A stretch of 64,000 nt of DNA from Bradyrhizobium cajani. GTDB taxonomy: Bacteria > Pseudomonadota > Alphaproteobacteria > Rhizobiales > Xanthobacteraceae. The position numbers and the translations under genes are program-made. Position 1 is the stretch's first letter. The number at the start of each line of letters is the position of its first letter. This document shows positions 8,545-16,371 of the stretch, one piece after another. The notes beneath the pieces are model-generated. The model was given only the letters and a program-made list of their open reading frames with translations. It was not told the origin of the DNA and did not search any database. Location of the stretch: positions 1-64,000 of the forward strand of contig NZ_WQNE01000038.1 of NCBI RefSeq assembly GCF_009759665.1. The letters run 5' to 3'.

Positions 8545-9510
8545 TCAGTAACCGAGGCCCTTCTTGCTGTCGTAGATCTTCTGCGGATCGTCGGCGGCGG
8601 TATAGAGCTTGGACTCGGTCTGGATCCACTTCGGCGGCACCGTGCCCTTCTCCTTGAACGCCGCGATGGCATCGAGCGCCGGGCCCGCCATGTTCGGCGT
8701 CAGTTCGACGGTCGCATTGGCTTCGCCGGCAGCCATCGCCTTGAAGATATCGGGGACCGCGTCGATCGAGACGGTGAGGATGTCCTTGCCGGGCTTGAGA
8801 CCGGCTTCCTTCATCGCCTGGATGGCACCGACCATCATGTCGTCATTGTGCGCGTAGACCGCGCAGATCGACTTGCCACCACCTTCGGCCTTGATGAAGC
8901 TTTCCATCACCTCCTTGCCCTTGGCACGGGTGAAGTCGCCGGTCTGGCTGCGGACCACCTTCAGGTTCGGATGCTTGGCGATGGCAGTGTCGAAACCCTT
9001 CTTGCGGTTGGCGGCGACGCTCGCGCCGACCGTGCCCTGCAATTCGACGATGTTGCAGGCCTTCTCCGCGACGGTCTTGGCCAGCCAGTCGCCGGCGACG
9101 GCGCCTTCATGCACGCTGTCGGAGGTCACGGCGGTGAGATAGAGATCCTTGCCGGAGGGATCGATGTCGCGGTCGAGCAGCACGACCGGGATCTTGGCTT
9201 CCTTGGCTTCCTTCAGCACCGAATCCCAGCCGGTCGAGACGACAGGCGCGAGGAAGATCGCATCGACATTCTGCGCGATGAAGGAGCGGATCGCCTTGAT
9301 CTGGTTCTCCTGCTTCTGCTGCGCATCGGCGATCTTGAGATTGACCTTGCGCTTGGCAGCCTCCTGCTTGGAGACCGAAGTCTCGGCGGCGCGCCAGCCG
9401 GATTCCGATCCGATCTGCGAGAAGCCAATGGTGAGTTCGGCGGCATTCGCCGGGAGCGCGAGCAGCAACGCGGCCGTGGCGCTGGCCGCAAAGAGGGCTT
9501 TGAGGATCAT
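8545..9510 (-). CDS. ytfQ: Galactofuranose-type sugar-binding protein (YtfQ-like)
   Basis: Periplasmic type I sugar-binding protein, 321 residues, with a signal peptide ending near LPANAA (about residue 23). The mature start LTIGFSQIGSESGWRAAET matches the YtfQ group, which binds galactofuranose and galactopyranose. Ligand-loop motifs include VVLLDRDID and VYAHNDDMMVGAI. It is the first gene of the sugar operon, and the 5' region carries an inverted repeat suited to a GntR regulator. The transporter therefore has its own receptor, and ChvE at the other end is a second one. Confidence 0.9.
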   Translation of the reverse strand: MILKALFAASATAALLLALPANAAELTIGFSQIGSESGWRAAETSVSKQEAAKRKVNLKIADAQQKQENQIKAIRSFIAQNVDAIFLAPVVSTGWDSVLKEAKEAKIPVVLLDRDIDPSGKDLYLTAVTSDSVHEGAVAGDWLAKTVAEKACNIVELQGTVGASVAANRKKGFDTAIAKHPNLKVVRSQTGDFTRAKGKEVMESFIKAEGGGKSICAVYAHNDDMMVGAIQAMKEAGLKPGKDILTVSIDAVPDIFKAMAAGEANATVELTPNMAGPALDAIAAFKEKGTVPPKWIQTESKLYTAADDPQKIYDSKKGLGY

Positions 9511-9629
9511 CAGGCGTGTCTCCCAAGAAGTGATCTTGTGTTATCTCGGGCGCCGATCGGTAGCATGACACCCGCAGGCCGGCCTTCAGGGCGGCGGGAG
9601 GGACTATTTCACGGAAGTTTGGTTCCGAC

Positions 9630-9648
9630 TAGTCATATTATTTGACTA
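9630..9648 (-). promoter_or_regulatory. Candidate operator of the sugar operon
   Basis: TAGTCA-tattatt-TGACTA is a perfect 6-bp inverted repeat with a 7-nt AT-rich spacer, 120 bp upstream of ytfQ. Its size and dyad suit a GntR/FadR dimer, and such a regulator is encoded within the operon at 4147-4917. The link between the two is inference. Confidence 0.5.
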
Positions 9649-9774
9649 TTTGAAAGATTAATGTGGGCGTGCGGCTGGATGCACGGATGACACGCCAAGC
9701 GCGAATTTGTTCCTCGGATGCAACGCGGAGATGAAGGAAGACTATGCGGGCTGATGCGACAGCGACGGTGCGCT

Positions 9775-9832
9775 CCCTCGCCCCGTTCTTACGGGGAGAG
9801 GGTTGGGGTGAGGGGCTCTCCCCACGAAAACG
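9775..9832. repeat. Extragenic palindrome, CCCTCTCCCC family
   Basis: A copy in inverted orientation relative to the one at 81-106, with CCCGTTCTTACGGGGAGAGGG and a following GGGGTGAGGGG arm. It is non-coding and interspersed. Confidence 0.7.
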
Positions 9833-9862
9833 GTGAAAGACGAACCCGCAACCTCTCCTCCG

Positions 9863-9942
9863 CGTCATTGCGAGCGCAGCGAAGCAATCCAGAATCTTTT
9901 CGCGAAGGGACTCTGGATTGCTTCGCTGCGCTCGCAATGACG
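9863..9942. repeat. Long inverted repeat, CATTGCGAGCGCAGCGAAGC family
   Basis: CGTCATTGCGAGCGCAGCGA and the rest of its arm at 9863-9891 are matched by the reverse complement ending at 9942, with a short variable centre. A second copy lies at 21901-21980, so this is an interspersed palindromic element. Confidence 0.85.
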
Positions 9943-9990
9943 ATGTAGACAGAGTTCTGCGGATATCGACCAGATCGACTCGCGGAGACT

Positions 9991-10044
9991 CCCCCTCACC
10001 CGCCACGCTTCGCGTGTCGGCCTCTCCCCGCAAGCGGGGAGAGG
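9991..10044. repeat. Extragenic palindrome, CCCTCTCCCC family
   Basis: CCTCTCCCCGCAAGCGGGGAG forms the core hairpin at 10021-10043, preceded by a CCCCTCACCC arm. It lies 15 bases past the stop of the XylX-like gene and may act as its transcript end. Confidence 0.7.
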
Positions 10045-10058
10045 CGAAGGACAGCGAG

Positions 10059-11231
10059 CTAGATCAGCTTCCGCTGCGCCAGGTTCTTCATTAGCGCGCC
10101 GATGCCGAAGGTCCAGGACTCGCACTCGTCGCTGGTGCGCATGCGATTGACGAGCTTGCCGAGTTGGGGCGCTGCGATCGTGACGATGTCGTCGCGCTTG
10201 TGCGTGAACCCCTGCCCCGGCGCATCGCGATCCTCGACTGGCGCGAACATCGTGCCGAGGAACAGCACGAAGCCGTCGGGATATTGATGCACCTTCCCGA
10301 TCGTCTGCGCGACGAGATCGGTCGGATCGCGGCTGATCTTGCTGATCGAGGAATGGCCGTTGAGGACGAAACCGTCCGAGCCCTTGACGTTGAGGCTGAT
10401 GTCCAGCTTGCGCGCATCGTCGAGCGTGAAACTGTCGTCGAACAGGCGCAGCAGCGGCCCGATCGCGCAGGAGGCGTTGTTGTCCTTGGCCTTCGACAGC
10501 AAGAGCGCCGAGCGGCCCTCGAAGTCGCGCAGATTGACGTCGTTGCCGAGCGCGCCGCCGACGATCTTGCCGCGACTCGAGACGAACAGCACGAGCTCCG
10601 GCTCAGGGTTGTTCCAGGTCGACTTCGGATGCAGGCCCGCATCCATGCCGGTACCGACCGAAGACAAGGTCGGCGCCTTGGTGAAGACCTCGGCATCGGG
10701 GCCGATGCCGACCTCGAGATACTGGCTCCAGGCGTTCTGATCGATCAGCACCTGCTTCAGGTGCATCGCCTGGTCCGAGCCCGGCTTGAGCTTCGACAGA
10801 TCGTCACCAATCAGCCGCGTCACTTCCTTGCGGATCGCTTCGGCCGAGGCCGGATTGCCCTTGGCCCGCTCCTCGATGACGCGCTCCAGCATCGAGATGG
10901 CGAAGGTGACGCCGGCGGCTTTCAGAGTCTGGAGATCAACGGGCGCGAGCAGCCAGGGCTTGGTCCGATCGCGCTGGTCCGGCGGCGTGTTGGCGACGAT
11001 CGCGTCGAGATCGCCGATGCGCTCGCCCCCGGTTGCGGCGAGCGCCTTGGCGGGATTGTCCTCCTCGCAGAGCGCGCTGATGGTCTGGAATGTCGCTGTG
11101 ACATCGAACACGCCGTCGCCGCGCACGGCGACCACGGCCGGACCATTCACCTGCGGCAGCCAGACGCGGCCCACCAGCGTCCCCCGCGTTCCGTCCTCGG
11201 GAAGAAGGTCTTTCACAGTCAATGTCGTCAT
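10059..11231 (-). CDS. FAH-fold sugar-acid dehydratase (XylX-like)
   Basis: Fumarylacetoacetate-hydrolase-superfamily protein, 390 residues. The length and the two-part layout (N-terminal domain, then FAH barrel from about 150) resemble Caulobacter XylX, which dehydrates 2-keto-3-deoxy-D-xylonate. FAH-fold motifs include YLEVGIGPDAEVFTKAP, NNPEPELVLFVSSRG and GNDVNLRDFEG, with acidic metal-ligand candidates. It stands alone, 548 bp upstream of the sugar operon on the same strand. The expected role is a later step of oxidative pentose catabolism, supplying alpha-ketoglutarate semialdehyde. The aldonate dehydratase that would make its substrate is not in the window. Confidence 0.75.
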   Translation of the reverse strand: MTTLTVKDLLPEDGTRGTLVGRVWLPQVNGPAVVAVRGDGVFDVTATFQTISALCEEDNPAKALAATGGERIGDLDAIVANTPPDQRDRTKPWLLAPVDLQTLKAAGVTFAISMLERVIEERAKGNPASAEAIRKEVTRLIGDDLSKLKPGSDQAMHLKQVLIDQNAWSQYLEVGIGPDAEVFTKAPTLSSVGTGMDAGLHPKSTWNNPEPELVLFVSSRGKIVGGALGNDVNLRDFEGRSALLLSKAKDNNASCAIGPLLRLFDDSFTLDDARKLDISLNVKGSDGFVLNGHSSISKISRDPTDLVAQTIGKVHQYPDGFVLFLGTMFAPVEDRDAPGQGFTHKRDDIVTIAAPQLGKLVNRMRTSDECESWTFGIGALMKNLAQRKLI

Positions 11232-11282
11232 GGCCGCGTCCTCGCTCTTTTCGGATCAGCCGCGTTCGCAGCGCCCGATCGC

Positions 11283-11298
11283 ATTGGCGAAGACCAAT
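11283..11298 (-). promoter_or_regulatory. Inverted repeat upstream of the XylX-like gene
   Basis: ATTGG-cgaaga-CCAAT is a perfect 5-bp dyad 52 bp upstream of the start at 11231. It resembles generic GntR/LacI-type half-sites. With arms this short, chance occurrence is plausible. Confidence 0.25.
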
Positions 11299-11344
11299 AA
11301 ACGTCTGGCAGGGGAAGTCCAGAGCAGGGCCGAGAGCCCCGCCC

Positions 11345-12406
11345 TCACTTGAACCAGTGCACCAGCGCGATGCTGATCCCGAGCAGCAGCATCAGCGACA
11401 ACGTCACGGCTGCCGTCACGCGGCCGCCGACATTGGCGAGCACGCGCACGTCGACGCCGAGTCCGAGTGCGGCCATCGATACCACCGTGAGAAAGCCCGT
11501 GATCTTTGTCACCGGCCCCACCACCGTGGGCGGCACGATTTCGAGCGAACGCAAGGTCGCGAGTGCGAGGAACCCGAGGATGAACCACGGCACCAGGCGG
11601 AAGAAGCCGACATTGGCCTTCTTGGCGCCGCTCTGCCAGCGCGAGGCGACCAGCGAGAGGCCGACGACGACGGGACCGAGCATCAGCACACGCATCAGCT
11701 TGACCAGCGTGCCGATCTGCGTGGAGACGAGTCCGGCCGGAACCGTTGCCGCAAGCACCTGGGGCACAGCGTAGACCGTCAGGCCCGCGAGAATGCCGTA
11801 TTGCGTGGCTGTCAGTTGCAACAGCGGAATCAGCAGCGGCAGGCCCAGCACCATCATCACGCCGAGGATTGCGGTAAACGAGATCGAGGATGCGATCTCG
11901 TCATTGCTGGCGCCGATGATCGGCGCGACAGCCGCGATCGCCGAATTGCCGCAGATCGAGTTGCCGCACGCGATCAGGATCGACAATCGCGTCGACAGCC
12001 CGAGCATCCGGCTGAGACCGAAGGAGACGCAGAGCGCGATCACGACGACCGCCGCGATCGACGCGAGCAGCGCGATGCCCGAGGCCGCGATGGCGGCGAA
12101 GCTGATCGAGGCGCCCAGCAGCATGACCGCGACTTCGAGGAGCTGTTTTGCGCTGAAGGCGATGCCGGCCTGCCAGCGCGGCGCGGGCTTCCAAAAGCTG
12201 CGGAGCGCCATGCCGAGCAGGATCGCCATCACCAGCGCCTCGACATAGGGATGCTCGAAAAAGCCGAGCTCCGCCCGCTCGAGCAGGGCGGAAACACCGG
12301 CGACGGCGATGCAGAGGAGGATGCCGGGAATCAGGGCCGCAATGCGGCCCGCGGCGGTGGCCGGCTTGGCTTCGGCCGGGCTGGATGCTTGATTCTGCGA
12401 CACCAA
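11345..12406 (-). CDS. YeiH-family membrane transporter (UPF0324)
   Basis: Polytopic membrane protein of 353 residues with about ten hydrophobic segments. It matches the YeiH/UPF0324 family, often annotated as putative sulfate exporters. Recognisable segments are ACGNSICGNSAIAAVAPIIGA near the middle and GLTVYAVPQVLAATVPAG. The family's substrate is not firmly established. The N-terminal 25 residues are polar. No regulator sits beside it and it appears monocistronic. Confidence 0.8.
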   Translation of the reverse strand: MVSQNQASSPAEAKPATAAGRIAALIPGILLCIAVAGVSALLERAELGFFEHPYVEALVMAILLGMALRSFWKPAPRWQAGIAFSAKQLLEVAVMLLGASISFAAIAASGIALLASIAAVVVIALCVSFGLSRMLGLSTRLSILIACGNSICGNSAIAAVAPIIGASNDEIASSISFTAILGVMMVLGLPLLIPLLQLTATQYGILAGLTVYAVPQVLAATVPAGLVSTQIGTLVKLMRVLMLGPVVVGLSLVASRWQSGAKKANVGFFRLVPWFILGFLALATLRSLEIVPPTVVGPVTKITGFLTVVSMAALGLGVDVRVLANVGGRVTAAVTLSLMLLLGISIALVHWFK

Positions 12407-12514
12407 TCTCTCCCAGAGGAGAAAGATTTATACGCAGCGTCGTTGAGTTGGGGAATAAGTTTTCGACATATCAGGGCCGAGGGAAGTTCTATCCTCAGCC
12501 CGGAATAAACGGGC

Positions 12515-12784
12515 TTAGAAGATCAGGCTTTTGGCGAGCGAGGCGACGCGGCTGAAGCCGTCATAGATGCCCGGCTCGAAGAAAGCGGCGCGGGCGAGCA
12601 CGATACCCGCAACCAGCGACCAGAACAGGCCGGTACCGGCCCGCAGCAGGAGCTTTGACGTACGCGACCGCGGCTGGGTGTCCGGGGCGGACACCAGTTG
12701 CTCGCCGAAGGGTTCAAATCCGGTACGTTCCATGGCTCTGGCCAATCCATCAATTCTGATGGGAATGTCGTCGTTTCGGCCCAA
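12515..12784 (-). CDS. Small single-pass membrane protein, unknown function
   Basis: 89 residues: a polar N-terminal half, then one hydrophobic segment (about LLLRAGTGLFWSLVAGIVLA) and a short C-terminal tail. I recognise no family. The ATG and frame are clean, and the layout (soluble start, one membrane span) is coherent. It lies between yeiH and the ABC transporter, both on the same strand, without a clear functional tie. Confidence 0.5.
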   Translation of the reverse strand: MGRNDDIPIRIDGLARAMERTGFEPFGEQLVSAPDTQPRSRTSKLLLRAGTGLFWSLVAGIVLARAAFFEPGIYDGFSRVASLAKSLIF

Positions 12785-12898
12785 AACGGCAATGGAAGCG
12801 ATTGGCGTTTTTGTCTTCGCGAGGGGAAACTCCTTTCGCTGGACACCCCCGGGACAATGGTTTTCTTCTTCCGGCCTATTTGGACACCGGCGCCCCGC

Positions 12899-13612
12899 CT
12901 ACAGGGCCAGATACCGCCGCCGGATCGCGTCGTCGGCCTTCAGCTCGTCGATGCCGGCGGCATAGACGATCTGGCCCTTGTCGATGATCGTGGCGTGGCT
13001 CGCCAGCCCAAGGCAGAAATGCATGTTCTGCTCGGCGATCAGCACGGTCGATCCGAGCTGGCGGAGCTGCCGCAGCAGTTCGCCGATCCGCTGCACGATG
13101 ATCGGCGCGAGGCCCTCGCTCGGCTCATCCAGCAGCAACAGCGCGGGATTGCCCATCAGCGTGCGCGCGATCGCGAGCATCTGCTGCTCGCCGCCCGAGA
13201 GGCGACCGGCGATGCGGTTGCGCAGCGGCTCCAGCAGCGGGAAGACGTCGTAGATGCGCCTGATCGGCCATTCATCCTGACCCTCCGGCCCGCGCTTCCT
13301 GCCGATGACGAGGTTGTCCTCGACGGTGTGCTCCGGAAAGATCTGGCGATCCTCCGGCACGAAGCCGAGACCGGCGCGCGCGATTGCATGCGGCTTGAGG
13401 CCGGAGATGACAGCGCCGCGGAGGCTCACCTTGCCCCGGCGCGGTGGGGCCAGACCCATGATCGCCTTCATCGTCGTCGATTTGCCCGCGCCATTGCGCC
13501 CGAGCAGCGCCATGGTCTCACCCTGCCGCACCGACAGGCCGACGCCGAACAGGATCTGGCTGGTGCCGTAATAGACGTCGAGATCGGCAACTTCGATGAC
13601 GGCTCCGCTCAT
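12899..13612 (-). CDS. livF: Branched-chain-type ABC transporter ATPase (LivF)
   Basis: ATP-binding subunit, 237 residues, of a hydrophobic/branched-chain amino-acid-type importer. Walker A is GRNGAGKST, the signature is LSGGEQQMLAIARTL and Walker B is LLLLDEPSEGLAP, the LivF hallmark. It overlaps the livG stop by 4 bp. As the last gene of a five-gene transporter operon divergent from a catabolic operon, it probably energises uptake of an aromatic or alicyclic acid or ketone precursor rather than an amino acid. That substrate is inference. Confidence 0.93.
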   Translation of the reverse strand: MSGAVIEVADLDVYYGTSQILFGVGLSVRQGETMALLGRNGAGKSTTMKAIMGLAPPRRGKVSLRGAVISGLKPHAIARAGLGFVPEDRQIFPEHTVEDNLVIGRKRGPEGQDEWPIRRIYDVFPLLEPLRNRIAGRLSGGEQQMLAIARTLMGNPALLLLDEPSEGLAPIIVQRIGELLRQLRQLGSTVLIAEQNMHFCLGLASHATIIDKGQIVYAAGIDELKADDAIRRRYLAL

Positions 13613-14364
13613 GCGGCAGCTCCCGCATGTTCAGTGCCGAGATAGGCGTCGATCACGGCAGAGTTGTTGCGGATCTCGTCCGGCGTGCCGGTCGCGAGGA
13701 TGCGGCCATAGCAGAGCACGACGATCTCGGGAGCGATCTTGAACACGATGTCCATGTCGTGCTCGATGAAGACCACGGTGATTTTTTGCGTCTCCCAGAG
13801 CTCGCGCACCTTGTCGATCATGCGCCAGCGCTCCTCCGGGCCCATGCCGGCGGTCGGCTCGTCCAGCAGCAGCACTTTCGGTTCGAGCACCAGCGCCAGC
13901 GCGATGTCGAGCAGCTTCTGGTCGCCGTGCGACAGCGTCGCCGCGATGCGGTTGCGTTTGCCGGCGAGACCCAACAGCTCCATCACGTGCTCGGCGCGGT
14001 CGCGTGTCTCTGCCAGCGGAAAGCGCTTGTGCAGCACGGCCGACGAGCGCTGGTCGGCGCTGACTGCGGCAAGCATGGTCTCCTGCACCGTGAGCGATCT
14101 GAAGATGCTGGCGACCTGGAAGGCGCGGCCGATACCATGGCGCACGATCTCCGGCGGCGAGAGGCCGGCCAGATCGACACCGTCCAGCAGCACCTGGCCG
14201 GAATCCGGCCTCAGGGCACCGGTGATCAGGTTGAAGAAGGTGCTCTTGCCCGCGCCGTTCGGCCCGATCACCGCGGTGAGCGAGCCGTCGGCGAAATCGA
14301 GCGAGACGTCGTTGGTCGCCTTCACGCCGCCGAAGGATTTTGCGAGGTTGCGGATTTCAAGCAT
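13609..14364 (-). CDS. livG: Branched-chain-type ABC transporter ATPase (LivG)
   Basis: Second ATPase subunit, 251 residues, starting MLEIRNLAKSFGGVKA. Walker A is GPNGAGKST, a LivG-type ITGALRPDSG stretch follows, the signature is LSHGDQKLLDIALAL and Walker B is VLLLDEPTAGMGPEE. The signature has LSHGDQ rather than LSGGQ, which is usual for LivG. Another in-frame start lies 18 bases upstream (14382). Both starts fall inside the end of livM. Confidence 0.92.
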   Translation of the reverse strand: MLEIRNLAKSFGGVKATNDVSLDFADGSLTAVIGPNGAGKSTFFNLITGALRPDSGQVLLDGVDLAGLSPPEIVRHGIGRAFQVASIFRSLTVQETMLAAVSADQRSSAVLHKRFPLAETRDRAEHVMELLGLAGKRNRIAATLSHGDQKLLDIALALVLEPKVLLLDEPTAGMGPEERWRMIDKVRELWETQKITVVFIEHDMDIVFKIAPEIVVLCYGRILATGTPDEIRNNSAVIDAYLGTEHAGAAA

Positions 14365-15382
14365 GGCGCCCCTCGCCTGCATCGCGCCGGCGGGCGAACC
14401 ATTCGGCGACGAAATCGAGCAGGCCCTTGCGCAGGCCGAGCGCGAAGAACAGGATGACGACGCCGAGCACGATGCCGTGATACTCGGTGAAGCGTGTGAC
14501 GGTGTCGTTGAGCAAGAGCAGCAGTACGGTGCCGACCATCGGCCCGAGGAAGGTCGAGACGCCGCCGAGCATGTTGATGAAGATGCCCTCGCCCGAGATC
14601 GTCCAGTAGGCGAACTCCGGATAGGCGCCGGAGACGAACAGCGCCATCACCATGCCACCCATCGAAGCAAACAGCGCCGCCAGCACGAAGACGGTGAGCT
14701 TGGCGCGCCAGACGTCGATGCCGAGGAAGCTCGCGCGCGCGGCGTTGTCGCGGATCATCCGCAGCGTGTAGCCGAACGGCGACTGCGCGATCTGGCGCAT
14801 CGCGAGCAGGCCGAGAATCAGCAGCGCACAGCTCGCGATGTAGAGATGGACGTGGTTGGCAAGGTCGATCCCGAGGAACGCGGGCCTCGGAATGCCGCCA
14901 CGCAGGCCCTGGTCGCCGCCGGTGAAGGAGGCCCAGGACAGGATCGTCGAGTGGATCAGCATCTGGAAGGCGAGCGTGACGAAGGCGAAATAGATCTCCT
15001 TCAGCCGCACGCAGATCGCGCCGATGATCGCGGCAACCATGGCCGTGATCGCCAGTGTCGCGACGAAAGCGACGGGAATCGGCACACCGAGCTTCTGCAT
15101 GATCAGGCCGAAACTGTAGGCCCCTAAGCCGAAGAACATGCCGTGGCCGAACGAGGTCAGACCGGTGTAGCCGACCAGCAGATTGAGCGAGGTTGCGAAC
15201 AGGCCGTAGGCCGAGCAGCGGATGACGAAGTCGAGCAGCGCCTTGCTGCCGGTGAAGAGCGGCAGGCTCGCCAGCACGGCGAAGGCAATCAGCGCGATCA
15301 GCACGTCGCGATAGCGATGAAGCGCCGCGCCGCCGCGCACCGGCGTCAGCGCTTGCGCGCGTCCGGCCTCCAGCTCGGTCAT
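14357..15382 (-). CDS. livM: Branched-chain-type ABC transporter permease (LivM)
   Basis: Permease subunit of 341 residues with multiple hydrophobic segments and the LivM signature region YTGLTSFGHGMFFGLGAY. The later GGMVMALFVSGAYPEFAYWTISGEG to LGGVSTFLGPMVG block is also typical. It overlaps livH upstream and livG downstream, so the subunits are translationally coupled. Confidence 0.92.
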   Translation of the reverse strand: MTELEAGRAQALTPVRGGAALHRYRDVLIALIAFAVLASLPLFTGSKALLDFVIRCSAYGLFATSLNLLVGYTGLTSFGHGMFFGLGAYSFGLIMQKLGVPIPVAFVATLAITAMVAAIIGAICVRLKEIYFAFVTLAFQMLIHSTILSWASFTGGDQGLRGGIPRPAFLGIDLANHVHLYIASCALLILGLLAMRQIAQSPFGYTLRMIRDNAARASFLGIDVWRAKLTVFVLAALFASMGGMVMALFVSGAYPEFAYWTISGEGIFINMLGGVSTFLGPMVGTVLLLLLNDTVTRFTEYHGIVLGVVILFFALGLRKGLLDFVAEWFARRRDAGEGRHA

Positions 15383-16281
15383 GCCGCCTCCTTGCCGAAC
15401 AGACCGGTGGGCTTGGAGACCAGCACGATCACCATGAACAGGTACATCAGCCCTTCCGTGAACAGGGGAAAGCCGAGCGAGCCGAACGACCTGATGAGGC
15501 CGAGCAGCAGCGCGCCGATCAGCGCGCCCAGGATAGAGCCCATGCCGCCGATGACAGTGACGATGAAGGATTCGATCAGCACCGAAAATCCCATCCCCGG
15601 CGTCAGCGACCGCACGGGTGCGGCGAGCGCGCCGGCAAGTCCCGCCAGCATGCCGCCGAGCGCGAACACACCGCCGTAGATCAGGCCGGTGTTGATGCCG
15701 AGCGCCGACACCATGCCGGGATTATGCGCGGCGGCGCGGATCACCTTGCCGATGCGGCTGCGCGACAGGCCGATGCCGAGCACGATGGCCGCGATGAGCG
15801 CGACGCCGATCAGCAACAGGTAATAAGGCGGCACCACGCCGCCGGCGATGAACAGCGGCATCACCTGGAACGCCGCCGGCATGCCCATCGACTTGAACTC
15901 CGGCCCCCAGATGATGCGCACGACATCGTCGAAGATCAGCACGAAGGCGTAGCAGACGAGGAGCTGCATCAAGACGTCGGCGCCATAGACGCGGCTCATG
16001 AAGACGCGCTCGAAGATCAGGCCGAGGATCGCGGTGCCGGCCGCGCCCGCCAACATCGCCAGCGCAAAACTGCCGGTGAGCTGATAGGACGTCATCGCGA
16101 AATAGGCGCCGAACATGTAGAAGGCGCCGTGGCTGAAATTGACGACCTTGAGCACGCCGAAGATCAGCGTCAGCCCGACCGCGACCAAGAACAGGAGCAT
16201 GCCGATGATGAGGCCGCTGGTGGTCTGCGTCACCAGGCAGGCGGAGCTGGAGAGGCAGCCAGCGAGCGCGTCGAGATCCAC
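15379..16281 (-). CDS. livH: Branched-chain-type ABC transporter permease (LivH)
   Basis: Permease subunit, about 300 residues from a GTG at 16281. The LivH core is visible: GLTLIFGVLKVVNFSHGAFYM near the N-terminus and VIGGMGSILGALIGALLLG near the C-terminus. An upstream GTG at 16365 would add 28 residues, but these overlap a strong hairpin and look non-membrane, so the later start is preferred. It follows the binding-protein gene after a 90-bp gap and is coupled to livM. Confidence 0.85.
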   Translation of the reverse strand: MDLDALAGCLSSSACLVTQTTSGLIIGMLLFLVAVGLTLIFGVLKVVNFSHGAFYMFGAYFAMTSYQLTGSFALAMLAGAAGTAILGLIFERVFMSRVYGADVLMQLLVCYAFVLIFDDVVRIIWGPEFKSMGMPAAFQVMPLFIAGGVVPPYYLLLIGVALIAAIVLGIGLSRSRIGKVIRAAAHNPGMVSALGINTGLIYGGVFALGGMLAGLAGALAAPVRSLTPGMGFSVLIESFIVTVIGGMGSILGALIGALLLGLIRSFGSLGFPLFTEGLMYLFMVIVLVSKPTGLFGKEAA

Positions 16282-16333
16282 GGAAGCACTTTCATTGTCG
16301 TGCGCCTGAGGTGGCGCGGAAAACGAAGCGAAG

Positions 16334-16363
16334 GCGGCAGAGACGGTCGCCCGTCTCCGCCGC
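16334..16363 (-). promoter_or_regulatory. Hairpin between binding protein and livH
   Basis: A 13-bp stem with one mismatch: 16334-16346 pairs with 16351-16363 around the tetraloop tcgc. It begins 8 bases past the stop of the binding-protein gene. No T-run follows, so it is more likely an RNA-stabilising or attenuating element than a full terminator. It would give high binding-protein and lower permease levels. Confidence 0.6.
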
Positions 16364-16371
16364 ACGTCAGA

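Larger units (their letters stand above)
9511..10058. other. Gene-free region with ytfQ promoter and repeats
   Basis: I see no credible gene here. The part next to ytfQ is AT-richer and holds the inverted repeat at 9630-9648. The rest is occupied by three extragenic palindromes, at 9775-9832, 9863-9942 and 9991-10044. Confidence 0.75.

Noticed and set aside
6976..9645. An 889-codon open frame on the plus strand
   Set aside because: It is antisense to ytfR and ytfQ, whose protein motifs are unmistakable. Its translation is rich in Arg, Ala, Asp and His without any family pattern, as expected for the complement of GC-rich genes.
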